Assembly: GCA_003254905.1 (NCBI GenBank)
Contig: QANU01112481.1
Span: 142,215-206,214, forward strand
Length of the DNA stretch: 64,000 bases
Direction of reading: 5' to 3'
Source of the DNA: Nissolia schottii
Taxonomy: Eukaryota; Streptophyta; Magnoliopsida; Fabales; Fabaceae
Shown here: positions 43,697 to 57,727 of the stretch, in pieces
Layout of the letters: the number at the start of each line of letters is the position of its first letter
Numbering within the stretch: the stretch's first letter is position 1
Translations under genes and position numbers: made by a program
Notes under the pieces: model-generated
Database searches by the model: none
What the model was told of the DNA's origin: nothing
Seen by the model: the letters and a program-made list of their open reading frames with translations, nothing else

Positions 43697-46600
43697 GTGA
43701 AAAAGAAATTTTAATTAGTAATTATTAACCTTACGTAATTTTCCACCCTTAATTGATTTAGCTAGAGCTAGCAGCTATAGCATTTGGTTGTGTTGTGTAA
43801 CTTTTTTTATTTTTGTTTTATTTCAGTTTGCAAGTGTTTTTTTTTCTTTTTCTTTCATTTCTTCCCTGTTCTAGCTAGGCTCTAGAGGTTAATTAATTCA
43901 GTAAGTTTAGAGATCAATCTATATTTAGGTGTGTATTTTGTGTAAAGAGAAGTATAAACAAATAAAAATGACTTATTTGCTTGCATATGATATGCTTTGT
44001 CTCTTATATATCTTTTAGGTCTAGCTTCTTGTACTGTATGTGTTTCCTTCCTTAATTTCATCTTGAAGAATTGATCCTATATACCTGCTTGTTTCTTTGC
44101 TGGAAAATTCTTGTATTTATGTAACTTTACAATGATATTGGTGATACCAAGAAATAAGTGTATATTTTGACTAAAGTGTGGTATAACTCACTTTCATTAT
44201 TGTTATGAATGTTTTAAATATGAGGCCATATTACTCCCAAATTTTCTTTTTAGTCATGTTTGTTCATTGCACTAGTATTCAAATTCTGTTATTAGTAGAA
44301 TCAGACTAATTTAATTTGGTGGCATTGTTACTGTACCTCCTAACACGTGTATTTTTCTTTATGATTCTAGACCTCGAGGCCTTTAAATAATGGGACGGGC
44401 TTGCTTACCATTTAGTGAATCATCTTGCAATAGATGTTGTTTTCCCTTGTTCGAAATGGCATAAAGGACATGTTTCCTTATGCGTGAATTTGTTGAGTTA
44501 CTCAATTGATCTGTGGCAATAATGTAAGGAAAAAAACTGAACTGAACTAGCTAATCGTACCAATGAGTGGCTATGTGTGTGTACTAACTGTTGATGACCA
44601 TGCGGAGGGAGGAATGAGAGGAAATTCCAAGTGGGGGGGGGGGGGGGGGGGAATTGTTGAAGGTAGCTAGCTACATGCTACATGTCATGCATGTGTAGGC
44701 TTAATTTCCAAATGCAAATAATAAAGTAATGGAGGGGTAGGCAGATGCTGCCACACAGAATGCTTCTTTCTTATCGATCGTTGATCGACTAATTAGACCA
44801 CATTATAGCCATTTGGTCACCGTCTTGCCATAGACAAATTCCCAGCTTGCTTTTTCCACTCAACGTTCAGTGCACTAGTACTAACAACCAATTAACCAGC
44901 GCCTAATTCATATGATATTCTAGCTTTAACTAAAGCTTTCGCAAATTTGAGATATCTGTCGTAGTAATAAGTTAAACTAGAGAGAAAAACAAGAGCAATA
45001 AAAACAAATTTGAAAGAATTCAAAAACATGTCACGTAAAAATTAAAATATTTAAGAAGCGACAAGCGTGTATATAAAATATATATGCTGATGACCCCCCC
45101 ACCCACCTCGGACTCGTTTTTGAGTCATAGTGGGAAGGTTCTGTGTAAATTTCTTTTGCCATATATTAGCCCTCATATTGGAGTCATTGTTGGTAAAGCG
45201 ACAAATCACGTGCGATGAGAGAAGATTAGAATCCTATGCTACTTGAATGGCCCTCGATCGTTTTTGCACTTCTAAAGCTAACACTTTCAATGCCAACAAT
45301 AATTGACAAGATTGAACGCACGCTAGTACCAACTTGATTATTTGAAGTCATTGCTACCTGTTATCTCCTTCTAGCTTTAGCTTCCTAGTAGTACTTTCAA
45401 ATAACGAATATGTTTATTACGGATGGTGCATAACCACAGTAGTTTTTACTTAGTGGAAATTGTGCAAGTAAAAGCAAAAGTATATGTTAAAGAGAAATTC
45501 TATGTTTCACCCATGGACATAATAATAAAATCTCATTTTAAAATATAAATTATTATTCACTTAATACTTTCATCTAAAACATTATTTTATTATTAATAGT
45601 AGACACAATTTATATGACGGACGCTGCTAATGCAATTAAGAATTTTCTTATGTTATGAGGTTGGTCAGGGGGAGTTCACCATGGGGTTGTGAATTAAAAA
45701 AACAAGTCCTTGGGATTAGAGCTTGTGATTGAGGGAATAGGGTTCAGACACGTTTAAAGATAACTATAGATATACGTAAGAAAAAAAAGGAAAAGGGAAG
45801 ATATGCAGAATTTACGTGGCTTATATATAGTGTGTCATCATAGTGGATGAGATTACTTATATTAATCCTTAATATCGAGTCTCATTATATTGGAGACCAC
45901 ATGGAGTGATGAGCAAAGGTGTCTGGCATATACCTACACATGTGATGCATTAGCATTAGCAAATCGTTTGTTTTTCTTGGTTTTTCTCCATAGAGGGGAG
46001 ACAAGGAATAAAGAATCTATGAAATTAACCAAACACAAACCCCCCTCCCCCCCAAAAAAAAAAAAACGTATATTAGAAAAGATTTGGGGTGGTTGGCGGA
46101 TCAATCACCAGTGACTTGGGAGATATGGATTCATGTTTCAAATTCAGACACACATTGTTGTAAAACAGTTTTCCTTATCCATATTATGATCTAGGCTTTA
46201 TATAATAAAAAGTTGGAGATGTTTTGAATAAAAGTCGGTTGAACTCAAAAGTAAGTTATACATATTAATATTTGAATGCTAATTTAAATTCTATTGTTAT
46301 CATTTTCCCTATCAAAAATGGTTTAAGAATCTAACAGTAATCGAGTGGATACACACACAAAAAAAAAGTCACGGTTGATTTGATTTATGTTTTTAACTCT
46401 TATTTGAATCTGTTTATTGTTTTTTATAATTTTTTGAAAAAAACTTTGAAAATATAAACAAAAATAAATTTCTTGTTTGTAATGCTTTTTACAAAATTTA
46501 AAAATAAATAAATTAAGAGACTAATTTATCTACATGAATAACGTAAAAAGTTGTATACTATTATCTAAACATAAAATAAATAATAAGACTCAACCAATCT

Positions 46601-47380
46601 TATTTATATATGTAATAAAGCATAATTAGATGACAGATTAAAATTCTTCTACACAAATACAAATTAATCTCATAAATAAACAATAAATAAAAACAAGAAC
46701 TACACGCAACCTCGTTAGTTATAGATTATTTGAAGAGGGGTGCAAAAAATAGAAAATGATAGGAATATGACGTAGTATTGACTACCGAATCGGCTGAATC
46801 GCTGTTTAATAGAGCTCTGGTAAATTGCTCTGAGCATATAACTTCCTTTGTCTGTTGACTGATCTATACAAATGTCTCATTGCATTTGCATGCTGCATAC
46901 GGCAGGAGGCATTTATTAGGCTACCGACAACTAATGGAAAGGAAGAATTTTTCTATAATATAACTGTGTATAGAGGTTAGGAAAGATGGATTCATTAGAA
47001 ATGAAAATTTGGGAAGTTGAATGTCAAAATAGAAGTATGAATTAACTTACATTATATTATCTTTTATATTATATTAAGAATCATACGACAGATGGATGTA
47101 ATTATCAAATTTTAGGCATCTCAATAGTATAAATTTTGATATTATACCAGGAAGTGAGGTAATAAGCGCTCTTTCTTTCCTTAATAAGTGTTAATAATTC
47201 TATCTTCGCATTGAACATGAAATAATTTAAAACTTGTGACCAATGTTTATTCTTTAAATGAACCTATATAGAGAAGTGGATATCTTGAGAGGCAAAAAAG
47301 AATTATTTCTCATAATAACTTAATTATTGAGTTGAACCAATTAAATAGTTTATGTATTAGTGTAATATAATAATAACAAT
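43695..47380. other. Gene-free AT-rich interval downstream of SMR
   Basis: 3'UTR probably extends to about 43960. Beyond it no gene is seen. There is a 19-base poly-G run (44633-44651), a C-run then A-run at about 46040-46064, and scattered AT-rich repeats. Confidence 0.5.
44633..44651 (+). repeat. Poly-G run of 19 bases
   Basis: An uninterrupted G19 tract. Such runs are rare in AT-rich plant DNA and are error-prone in sequencing. The minus-strand C19 equivalent could be a length-variable site. Confidence 0.9.
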
Positions 47381-47381
47381 T

Positions 47382-47668
47382 ACTCCCTCCATCCAATATT
47401 TACATGTCACTTTTGATACAAGCATGCAGATTAATAAATTAATTAATTTGCACATACTTAAAGAAAATATTAAGTGTTTAGACTAAAATACCTTTGAATA
47501 TTTTTGTTTCTTTCACCATTTTTTTCTTCAATTAAAACACATGGTAAGTTATTGTAGAGATAATTAGAAAAATAACAATTAATATTTCCTTAATTTAATT
47601 AAATTACAATTAATTTTGAACAAAATTTTAAATAAAAAGTGTCATTTAATATTGAACGGAAGGAATAC
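47382..47668. mobile_element. MITE, same family as the outer element in the auxin gene intron
   Basis: The left end reads ACTCCCTCCATCCAATATT and the right end AATATTGAACGGAAGGAATA, forming imperfect inverted ends of about 18 bp. The interior matches the 3833-4235 element but without the nested insertion. No coding capacity. Confidence 0.65.
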
Positions 47669-47704
47669 TTAAGTTTAACGTTCATTTATATATGCGGTGG
47701 GCGA

Positions 47705-48240
47705 AAGATATAAAATAATGTTATTTTAACACTAATATTGATTTTAGACACCAAATCTCTCACACACATTATAGAGCTCACACTCATATCATGTGATGTG
47801 ATAGCATCATGTGATGTGATGTAAGTGCGAATTCCATGATATATATGAGCAAAAGACTTAGCGTCTAACATCAACTTTAGTGTTAACATAACATTTTTAA
47901 AATATACAGTATCATCCCGTGCTTTGATCCATGAAAAAGTCGTTGCTTTTTAAAGTAACTAAATTGATGTGCGTATAAATCTTGTAATGCATGTGAAAAA
48001 GATTTGTGTCTAACCTCAATCTTAATGTTAAAAATTTAGTGTCTTATAGTGCTCTAATCCATGAAAAATTTGGTTTTCAAAGTAACAAAATTGACGTAAG
48101 TGTGAGTCTTGTGACGCGTAAAAGAAATTTAATATTTAATATCAACCATAGTATTAAAATAACAATTTTTTTTGAAGATACAGTACCTTACCGTGTTCTG
48201 ATCCAGGAAAAAAGTCGGTGCTTTTCAGAGTAACCAAATC
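47705..48240. repeat. Degenerate tandem repeat, unit about 140 bp, 3-4 copies
   Basis: Each unit carries the phrases TGATCCATGAAAAA, AAAGTAAC.AAATTGA and TAACATCAACTTTAGTGTTA (the last with substitutions). Clear copies start near 47891, 48034 and 48160, with an earlier partial at about 47705-47890. Units differ at many sites, so the array is old. Confidence 0.7.
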
Positions 48241-51200
48241 ACTTAATGTACATTGTTGTAAATATCAACTCATTACTCATAGTCATAATTTGCAAACCAA
48301 AGCTTTGGGGAAGGCTCCAACTGGTTCGAATGACAGTTAGCTAAGAACACACAGTCATAGTTTTGTACTGGCTCCACGACACGGAAGCATAGGTATAGGG
48401 ATAGCTAGTTTTGGACAGGACGCACATGCACACCACATCAATAGCTTCAGGGTCACGTATTAATTCACTCTTTCCGGATAAGATTATTATTATTGTTATT
48501 CGAGTAAATTATTACACCAATTTCCCTCAACATTTATTAAAATTACACTTCTTTTTAATTACACAAACCTTTCTTATGATAAGCATAAAAAATAAAAAAC
48601 AAAAAACCCCATTTTTATGATAACATTTTTATTTGAGTCTTTGACTCTAAGCATAGCATGTAATTAATATCTGAGTAACGATTATGGTTAACTCTCATGT
48701 TACCAATACTGAAATTGAGAGAAGCACAAGAAAGAGAGAGAGAGAGAAGTGCTAAGAGTGCAAGAGAGATAAGAGAGACCAATGAGGTGTCATGAGAGGT
48801 GTTAACAAAGAGTGCAACAACTTATATATAGAGTTAGGAGAAGCATCTCTCCCTGTGTCAATATATTAATTAACCAAGTCACTTATTATAACAAGTTACA
48901 TGCACAAAATTAACGAGCTATGACCCACAAGGTTAATCTGTGAATATATGTGAAAAAATAGAAATTTGCGCTTGAAGGGTCTAGGTTCATTCTCCGCTCG
49001 ACAAAGGTTTACTCACATGCTCAATCACATACCGTATTGCAGAGAGATTGGATCGCGAAATCTCGAAACAGCTAAAGGAGAATATTGTAACATGTTCTCA
49101 AGTAATTGAGTTTAGGAGTGAAGTTATTTGGAACCAGTAATTTGGATGAGTTTACTTGAGCTGTGGATTGTAGTTCGTACGTTGATCCTTGGATGTAGAC
49201 ACCCAGATGATGTACCCACCATAGAATTATGAGGCCCAAGTCAATCTCTATATTAGTATTGTGTATGGATCTTAGAATACTAGCTACCATCTCGCTCTGC
49301 CCAAGTCTTCCTTTTAGGGTATGGTGATAGGCCAATCATTTGTTGGGGAGCTTTTTGTAACATCGAACCTATATTATGAGTAGTTATGTCGGTCTTTCGT
49401 CATGCTGATTTTAATGCTTGATTTTGTAACCTCCATATAACAATTTGTTTATGAACCATTTTATTGTGTTTGAATCTCATCTCCTATTTTAGAGAATAAA
49501 ATGAATTATCTCACCATTAAATTAATAAAATAAAAATGGATCTCATCTTTTCTTTTTTATTGAATGGTGATATTCTTAACTTTACCATCTAAAGTGATGC
49601 ATCTCAAAAGAATTCTTGTCCATCTTTTGAATGACTTGTGGATCTTGAGATTCGAGTCAGGTCATCATGTGCTTATGTTGGACTTATCTAGTTTGGACCT
49701 AGCCCATAATTATGTGGCTTAGCTCATGGTCTTGGGCCCAACTCTTAATTTTATTCCATAACAAAACCCAATCATCATCTCATGATTAGAAAGTTCCTAA
49801 TTGATTCTATCAATAAATAAAACTTCAACACGTTCCCATATAAAGAGGAGAATTAATAACTTATTTATACACCTTTATCGTAAATATATACCTCTTGCAC
49901 CACTTAGACATCAGAGACCCATCGACGTGAAGCACAAATCTTGTCCGTGACTTACTACTATCTCAATGGTGTCCTGTATTTGGTTATAACTTGTAACTCT
50001 CTACCTATATAGATTACTTCGTAACACTACTATTCATTGCATACTCATAAAGACATATATATAGTAAATTATTGTTATATAAATCTGATTTCTCACTCTT
50101 TAGATAAAATTTAAGATGTATTAAGATTTTGTCTCTTGAAATGAATAGAAATTGTGTACTTTGTGGAAAGGAAATAAAAAATCCTTACGACGTGGGATTT
50201 TTTATTTTTTTGGGAAAGCTATACTTTTTCAACTGAAATTTGTCTCAAATTACATTTCATCGTTAGATTTTATGCAGCTATTGCCAATGTGACTTTCAGG
50301 GGCCTTCTTCCCCGTAACGGTCTTCTTAGGCCTTAGCTTAATTACTTTTCCATTTCTCTGTTGGGCTTCGGCCCATTTAATAAATTAAAATTAAAACCGG
50401 GTTACTTTTTCTTCCAAGACCCCGGTCCCATGTATTCATTCATGGATACAATTCTTAGATTTCAGGGTTTTACTTAGCAAGTGCCGTTACACATTTGTTA
50501 AGAAATTAAGAAATAGAAATTTTACATTAGAAAGATAATTTTTTTTAAATATTTAATATGTTAAAATTATTAAAAAATTTAAAACATTCTATTTTAAATT
50601 TTAGATTTTCAATTCTTTTAATTTGAACTATTTAATATATATATATAATAAAATTCGTGACTCTCACCAATTTTATTATTCTCGCCAATGATTTAAACCA
50701 TTTTGTTTAAATGAGGTTTGAATGCATGAATAAATGAAGAGATTCTTGAGTTTGTAAGTTTAATATGAAGTTTGTGAGTAATAGTGAGTAGGATGAGGTA
50801 TTATCAAGGGTGGATTTTAGGAGAATGAGCGATCTTTGTCTCTTAGTCAAGCCCCATTGTAGATGGTTCTCTTCTCGTTGCTCAAAGCTGTATTCTCCGA
50901 GGACACCATCCAAATATGAGTTTCTCTCTTAGCTTCTCTTTGGTTTTGGGGTGCATCTTATGGGTGAGATCTGGGATCCTCTTCTTATCTCTAGTTATGT
51001 GCGTTCTCTCAATCCTCTTTATTAAGAGGTTCTAAAGTTGGCCTTGAGCTAACTTAAGCAAGATGAAGTCAAAAGCTCATAAGTCATGTCACTATCAAGG
51101 CTTTTCTATTTTCATGTTAAATGGGATAAGACAAAGGGTTTTTACTACTTCTTCCTCATCACTTTTTGCTCCCTCAAGCTTTAGCTATCATATGTAAGTC

Positions 51201-52446
51201 CTAAAAGGGTGCAAAGGGTAAGGGTTTTGGGGCTATTGGAAAGGTGATGGTTGTAGGTTCAGAGGAAGCCATCCTTCTGCGTTCTAACATGTGCTGAGTG
51301 CGAAAGAGCATCCTCAGGAGTGACAGCATTGCAACATGGGGTTTAACCAATGGGCTTTAGACTGGTCTCCTTGATATTTGAGAGCATAAGAACAGGATCT
51401 AAAGCCCTTCAATCCAAACTCTCTCTTAGTTCTCCTCTTGTCTTTTGTGTGGGTCCACCAAGGGTGTATGTGAAGTACCATCTTAATTATGCCTCCTCCT
51501 TGGTGTCTACACTAAGAACAAATGTTGTTATTTATTGTTAATTCTCTCCATGGCATCCTTAATCTTAGATTACAAGTAGGTCCGCATCATAAGCCCCTTG
51601 CACGTGGAGGATGCCATGGGGCATTTTTCATGTACAAAACAAAAGAGGACCTCATTCGGGGTGTCTTTGCATTGCCTGCTTGATTGCCTCGCCACCTTTT
51701 GTCGACACTTGTTTGAGTTGTATTCCTCATAACAACTTGAGCAATATTTAAATTTCAAGTTAGTCAACATTATAAACCTGATGAATAAGAGAATCTTCTA
51801 ATAACGCCGTTTAAAGCGGCTCTTCTCTAATATGCTCTACTTCTTCTTGGACAACCTGTACTCTTACTGCATGCAATTTGTTACTAAAAAATATCGTATA
51901 TTTTAAGACAGAATATTAATATGATACTAAAGATAATCTTTTTCTCCTTGTAAACCTCACATGACCCACAAAAGAGAACTTAACCTAAAAGATTAGTCTA
52001 TTAAATAGAAAAATTTTATGACTTAAGTGTTACATTGAATTTGCTTGTTTACTTAATATGAGACTTATAACAAGTGCATATACATCAAAATTTAAATAAT
52101 AATAAGAAGAAAAAAGAAAAGTAATAAATTTCCTTTTCAAGAGAAGTCGGCAACCGAACGAAACACTTTTTTATTATTAAACTATATACACACAATTCTT
52201 TTTTCAATATTTAGAGCCAATCCAGTGAATTACTACCAGTAATATTAACTACTATCAATACTAAAGTTAAAAGTAACAACAAAATCAACACAATTGATAG
52301 CCTGACGGTGACGTTAACGGATGCGAAATGAAAATGAAGCCTCAACAACCTACAACACCGAAACCATCCTCCAACGACGACGTCGTGTCGCACGCACCCA
52401 CGCCCTCTACGCTTCCACGCGTACAGTAACAACAGCGCCGAATCAC
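48241..52446. other. Gene-free interval before the F-box gene
   Basis: No gene is credible. The minus-strand frame at 49072-49335 has no known motif. A TATA-like CCATATAAAGAGGAG at about 49837 and the sequence before it look promoter- or LTR-like but are not linked to a gene. 50690-51800 is more GC-balanced and may be an old unclassified repeat. Confidence 0.5.
50690..51800. repeat. Unclassified repeat-like block
   Basis: This block has a base composition unlike its AT-rich flanks. It opens with GAGTTTGTAAGTTTAATATG followed by a leader-like C/T stretch. The opening recalls 54200-54240 (GAGTTTGCAAGCTTGATTTG) in the F-box gene intron, so both may be copies of one old non-coding element. No protein motif is seen. 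Confidence 0.3.
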
Positions 52447-55400
52447 ATGAACCACCGTACATGGCCCCGCTCCTCCTCTTCATCCCCCTTCTCCTCCTTC
52501 CCCTTCCCCTCCTCCGCTAAACACGCCAACTCCGTTCGCCACCGCTCCCGCCCTTCCCCCTCCCCGGCGAGAGCTTCATCTTCCTCCTCCGTCGCCGCCA
52601 TCCATGTTGGCGGAGACTTTTCGGCGCTGCCGTACGACGTGCTGGCGAAGATCGCAGCCTCGTTCGACGACCCTAACCTACGGGCGGCGTCGGCGGTGTG
52701 CCGGTGGTGGTGGGAGGCACTGCGGCCGCTGAGGGAGGCGATGCTGATGCTGCGGTGGGGGAAGCGGTTCAAGCACGGCGCCCCCGGGGTGAGGCCTAAC
52801 GCCGAGAAGGCGCTGGAGTCGTTCGAGAAGGCGGCGGCGCGTGGCTCCGCCCTGGCCATGGTGGACGCCGGGCTCATGTACTGGGAGAGGGGAGAGAAGC
52901 AGAGGGCGCTCCATTTGTTCCTGAAATCCGCGGAGCTCGGAAACGCTGCTGCACAGTGCAATTTGGGGATTTCGTATATGCAAGGTCAATTTATTTTTTA
53001 TTTTTTGTATTTTTTTTCTTAATGAATTTCAATTATAAATTGGATATTGAATGAATCATCTAGTAATGGTTGCTGAGTGAAAGTAGTTTGTTCTACTAAA
53101 TTGTAATGGTATTTGTACTCTTCTTGCATGCATTCAACGTCGAATAAAAATTTCATTTTTTCTTTTATCTCTCATGCTTTTGATGTCTGCACAATGTTGT
53201 GTTCTGTGGAATTCGTGGCTCTCTATCTATTGTGGTGTTCTAGATAGACGGTCGCAAGAAATGAACTACTCTGTAGTATTAGTCTTGAAAAATGAAATCT
53301 AGGACTATCAGTTACTCTATGCATTTGTATCCTTCATGAACATATCTTTGGATGGCTAAAAATTATTTTGATGATAATTCATTGCCTGACAAGGGTGTAT
53401 GTACCTTTGCTATGCAGCTGAACCTCCAAACACCGACCAAGCTATAAAATGGTTGCATAAAGCCTCCATTGGTGGGAATGCTCGTGCCCAATACCAACTT
53501 GCACTTTGTCTGCATCGATGTTGTGGATCCAGGAGCAATACGAGAGAAGCTGTTGGTGCTCTATCCTATTCCTGTCCTCATATTTTTAATTATGAATGAT
53601 TTTGTTTTTCTCTTTTGCGAAGGGGGTAGAAGCTTCAAAATCAACTTGGATCCTTGTCTGGGAATTGGCTTGTTTGGATATTTTAGGGTCCATTGTTTTC
53701 GTGATATATTATATGGTCTTTGCTTTTAACAAGTTTTCCCTGCAACAGGCTAAATGGTATCTGAAAGCTGCAGAAGGTGGGTATGTGCGTGCAATGTATA
53801 ACATCTCTTTATGCTACTCATACGGGACTGGTTTGTCTCATAGTCATCAATTGGCAAGAAAATGGATGAAGCGGGCTGCAGACCGTGGTCACAGCAAAGC
53901 TCAGTACGAGCATGGACTAGCTCTCTTTTCTGTAAATTCTTATCCCTTTACACTACAGCTTTGTATTTTGAATGTGTACCTGATAGTAAATGAAATTGGC
54001 AAACCGGTGGTTAACTTTTCTAACTTTTTGAAAACCAAATATCATGGCAATTTTTCTGAATCTGTGATTTTCCCATGCTTATCTGTTGCCAAAGCTTGTT
54101 AATTATCAATTGAGGTCATTTGATATATGTTTCTTTATGTTGACTTTTGATTCTTACCAAAAATTACAGGGAAAAGTGGTTTAAAGCATAATAAGTAGAT
54201 TTATGAGTTTGCAAGCTTGATTTGAGATTTGTGAATGTAATGGCAATGGGAGAACTATCTGATACCAGACTGAAAAGGGTGAACAGTCCCAGCCCTCTGC
54301 CGAAGCCCCCATGGGGATGACCATGCCTCTGCTTGGAGAGCACACTGCAGCAAGGATGGTTCTGATGATGCTGATTTCTCTTGGGTTTTTTCTGGTCTGC
54401 TAGGGTTTGTGGGTGTTTTTGGAAGAAGGAGAAGAGGAGTGGGGAAGGGTTCCCTCTCTGTGGGCCCCCCCCTGTTTTATGGTCAATAGAGGAAGGGAAA
54501 AACCCTCTTCCACCTCCTGTCACTCTCTCTAATCCCTCTTCCTTAGGCTCTTTTCTAAACTGAAAAAAGGAAGAAAGTCTCCTCCTTTTTCTCTGCCTCC
54601 CATCAGAACACCTTTTTGGTGTATATGGGGTTTTCATGACTTGGTGACCAAGTTCTCCCAATTAGGGAAACAAGACAGCTATTGCTAGGGGAAAGAGTGT
54701 AGCTAGGTGTAAGTAGGGCGCATCCCTGTTGCTAGAGTAGCATCCTAAGAAGAGGTCATTGACCAATAGGCTTTTGTTGGGTCTCTTGGTTGGTCCAAGA
54801 GATGTCAGTCGGTTCTCAAATTCTCCAGTTCATACTCAGATAGTTCTCCTAGCCTTCGTCATGCACTACTCAAGGGATCTTTCTTGAGGTGCACGGGGAC
54901 ATTGCGTGTAGAATAATCCCTTGATTAGGCTGGTCCAAACCAACTTTCTAATGACCTTTACTACTCTGTTACTTGGTTACATTTGATCTCTATGTTCCTG
55001 ACATCTGTTCAGCTTGTGTGCAAGTGTATTACGATAGAGATAGACATATACACTGACTTGCACCAAATATGATTTTGCATCTGTGTTGCTAATTCTTATT
55101 TTTATGCGGTTCTATTTCAGTTAGGCTTACTGACATTTGTTCTTTTAATGGGAGTTCGAATTTCTATTATCAGTTGCCTCAGTTTTGCTATTTGTTGATT
55201 TTATTATTATAGCTGACCAGATCCAGAGGGAAAAGGCTTTTTGTCGTTGGTTTCATTCTTTTATAAGGAATTTGTTTATACCATTATTCGTAAGCCTTAT
55301 GGTAATGATAATTTGCAACTAGAGGATTTCAATATTGTGTCTAATAAGGTGGCAATATTTATAAGATTAGAAATTTAGAATGCGTTCTAATAGAGGCATT

Positions 55401-55577
55401 ATATCTGTACAGGAGGGAGACATGATGAAAGCTGTGGTATACTTGGAACTTGCTACTCGTGCTGGTGAAAGAGGTGCTGATAATGTCAAGGAAGCAGTTC
55501 TTCACCGGCTTTCAGAAGCTTCACGAGACCATGCCATGCGTCTCGTTGACACTTGGCGTGCCTTGCCATCAAGATAA
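52447..55577 (+). CDS. F-box protein with Sel1-like repeats (At1g70590-like), 4 exons
   Basis: It is probably a substrate-recognition subunit of an SCF ubiquitin ligase; its substrate is unknown. Exons 52447-52984, 53418-53551, 53749-53931, 55413-55577 join in phase to 339 aa. The start at 52447 (MNHRTWP) is preferred over 52321 because Arabidopsis At1g70590 begins in the same way. Ser/Pro-rich N-terminus (1-55), F-box (about 58-100, FSALPYDVLAKIAASFDDPN and AVCRWWWEALRPL), then Sel1-like repeats (about 118-300), as in ALESFEKAAARGSALAMVDA, YLKAAEGGYVRAMYNISLCY and WMKRAADRGHSKAQYEHGLA. The donor after exon 2 is GTTGGT, a weak site. Exon 1 is very GC-rich. The 1,481-bp third intron contains an insertion-like block (54185-55010). 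Confidence 0.88.
54185..55010. repeat. Repeat-like insertion in the third intron of the F-box gene
   Basis: This intron is much longer than the other two (433 and 197 bp) and its middle is GC-balanced with long purine/pyrimidine-biased runs, unlike the AT-rich intron ends. It carries an antisense open frame of 165 codons (54164-54661) without a known motif. Its opening recalls 50740-50790. Identity unknown. Confidence 0.35.
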
Positions 55578-57727
55578 GTCAAACCTTGCATGGTTCGTGA
55601 GCAAGGAGTTTCATTAGCTTTGATCAGTTGCATCTGCTTTACTGTGAAATCAACAAAGAAAACTTATACCATAAGAACAAAGAAAGCAGTAGCTGACCAA
55701 GCAGCAGGCTATGCCTACAAATCCTGAACATAGTGATCACTGTCAATTATATGCCGAATATTTTATAATTCTATAATTATAAATATATAAATATTATAAA
55801 AACTACTAGTTAATATGATGTCATGTGTAGGTTCCCCATAAACCCGAATTTATATTAACGCGACTCTTAAACTGTGCAGGGTAGACTGTGATGGGCCTTT
55901 TTCCCCATATATATTCCATCTGGAAGATTACAATTTCTTATTACCCATTATCTGTCATATAAGGAGAATTATAGTGAAGTAGAATTCTCAGTGACTTTAC
56001 AGGGTCATCAATCAACCTTTAGCGTGGGTGGTGGTTCATGGTTCATTGTTAATCTACAGCTGTCTAACCATGCTAGTGTAAATTTTTCTTTCACTTAATA
56101 TTATGAATTGAGAGATGTTCTCACTTCTATACATAAAATTAAGATGTCAAAGCATCTGTTCTTTGAACGCAGAAAATTTCAGTTGAAGGTCTGTCGATTA
56201 CTCAGAAGTTTCAGTGGTGCATGGGTGTGCAGTGGACCAAGGATGCGAATAAAGAAAATTCCGCTAGTATTTTTGACCATTAGATAGCCTTTGCTTGTAT
56301 GCGTTGATGAAAAATAAATGGATGGAGCAGCAGCGCAAACTTTGTAGTTGGATGGGATATCGTCATCAATCTGGTATTCATATTCCTAGGTGGATCTTGA
56401 TATCAAATAACGATGACAAATCCAAAATCTATATAAAATGAAACTATGCTGTACACAAATAGCGGAGGATCATAGTGTAGAACCTGTAGCAAGCGGTTAA
56501 AAGGAGATTTTGAAAGGTCCTCTCATGTTCAATCATCATCGCATTGCTGAATCAAACATCTTACACCACGTGGAATATAACCAAGCCGACTTTTACAAGC
56601 AGACAAGTTCTTCCCATTTGGATGGATAGGACAGCATAAGCACACAAAAGCACTTTGTAGTATTTGAAACGTAACAAGAAAGAGCGCGCATTAACTAGTT
56701 ACAAACAGCGGTTCAAAACTACCATTCAAAGTCACAGCATCTGAAGGGTCCACAAGATCACAGCCATGTTTTTGCAGAACCAGGAAGGAAGTTGTTAGTA
56801 AGGAGAATTTTGCAGGCTGAGCTACTAAAGCAATTATTTGAAGTCATGGAACCAGATGTTTCAACGGACTTTTATCAGAAAAATATTAAGATGCAGAAAA
56901 TCTTGCAAATACTCCTCCCCTACTACTCTATACGAAGCACAAGTATACTTATGCCCATCTATCTCATAATACAATTATAGCATATCCCATGAAATAAACC
57001 AACACAAAGTTCAGACCTGCTGCAAATTAACCCATTGCCATATCTGGCCTTCCCCCAAGTTATTTCCCTCAGCATATAACAGATGATCATGTGTAGACCC
57101 ATAGTTTTGGTGGACAAAAGATGATTCCTTTTGTCATTTAAGGAACATTGAGGATGATGTTTATCCATTATCATCATCATTGGTATAACAATCTATCACA
57201 AAATGTAAGTAATGTCTGTCAACATAAAATTCCAAGTAATGATGAACAACGGGAATTTCAGTTAACATGTCGCCATTGATGTGTTCAAAATTGATCAAGA
57301 CAAGTTGTAAAGCGGTAGAGGCTTTTCCAGCAGCAGATCCACACTCCACATTCTACGAACTAATCAAGACCTCGAACATCTCTATCCTAGCATAAGACAT
57401 TGCACTATCTAAAGGCAATGCAGAAAACAAATCTGATGACCAAAATAGTTACAGAAACATGAAATTCAAATGACTATGAAGAGTTAATTATCCAATATAA
57501 ATTAATTTCTGCACAACCATCACCCCATTAGCCTGGTATCATGAGGGAAAAAAGAAAGAAAAAACGACTAAGTTGAAAAGCTAAAGTATTTTCTTTAAGT
57601 ATGCTTTGTTCCTATAAAACCCGGCCTCTTTTATTACCCAGAGAGTTGGCCAGATGCAACTTACTCAACAGGGTACTGATGAACCCCATAAAAACACAGG
57701 GTCCGCGCGAACTAGCTGCATTCGCGA
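55578..57727. other. Intergenic region between the F-box and ARO genes
   Basis: The two genes are convergent, so both 3'UTRs lie here. No gene is credible; short frames (56792-56980 and others) show no motif. Confidence 0.5.

Noticed and set aside
49620-50050. Solo LTR with TATA-like CCATATAAAGAGGAG
   Set aside because: No paired TG...CA ends, primer site or polypurine tract could be found.
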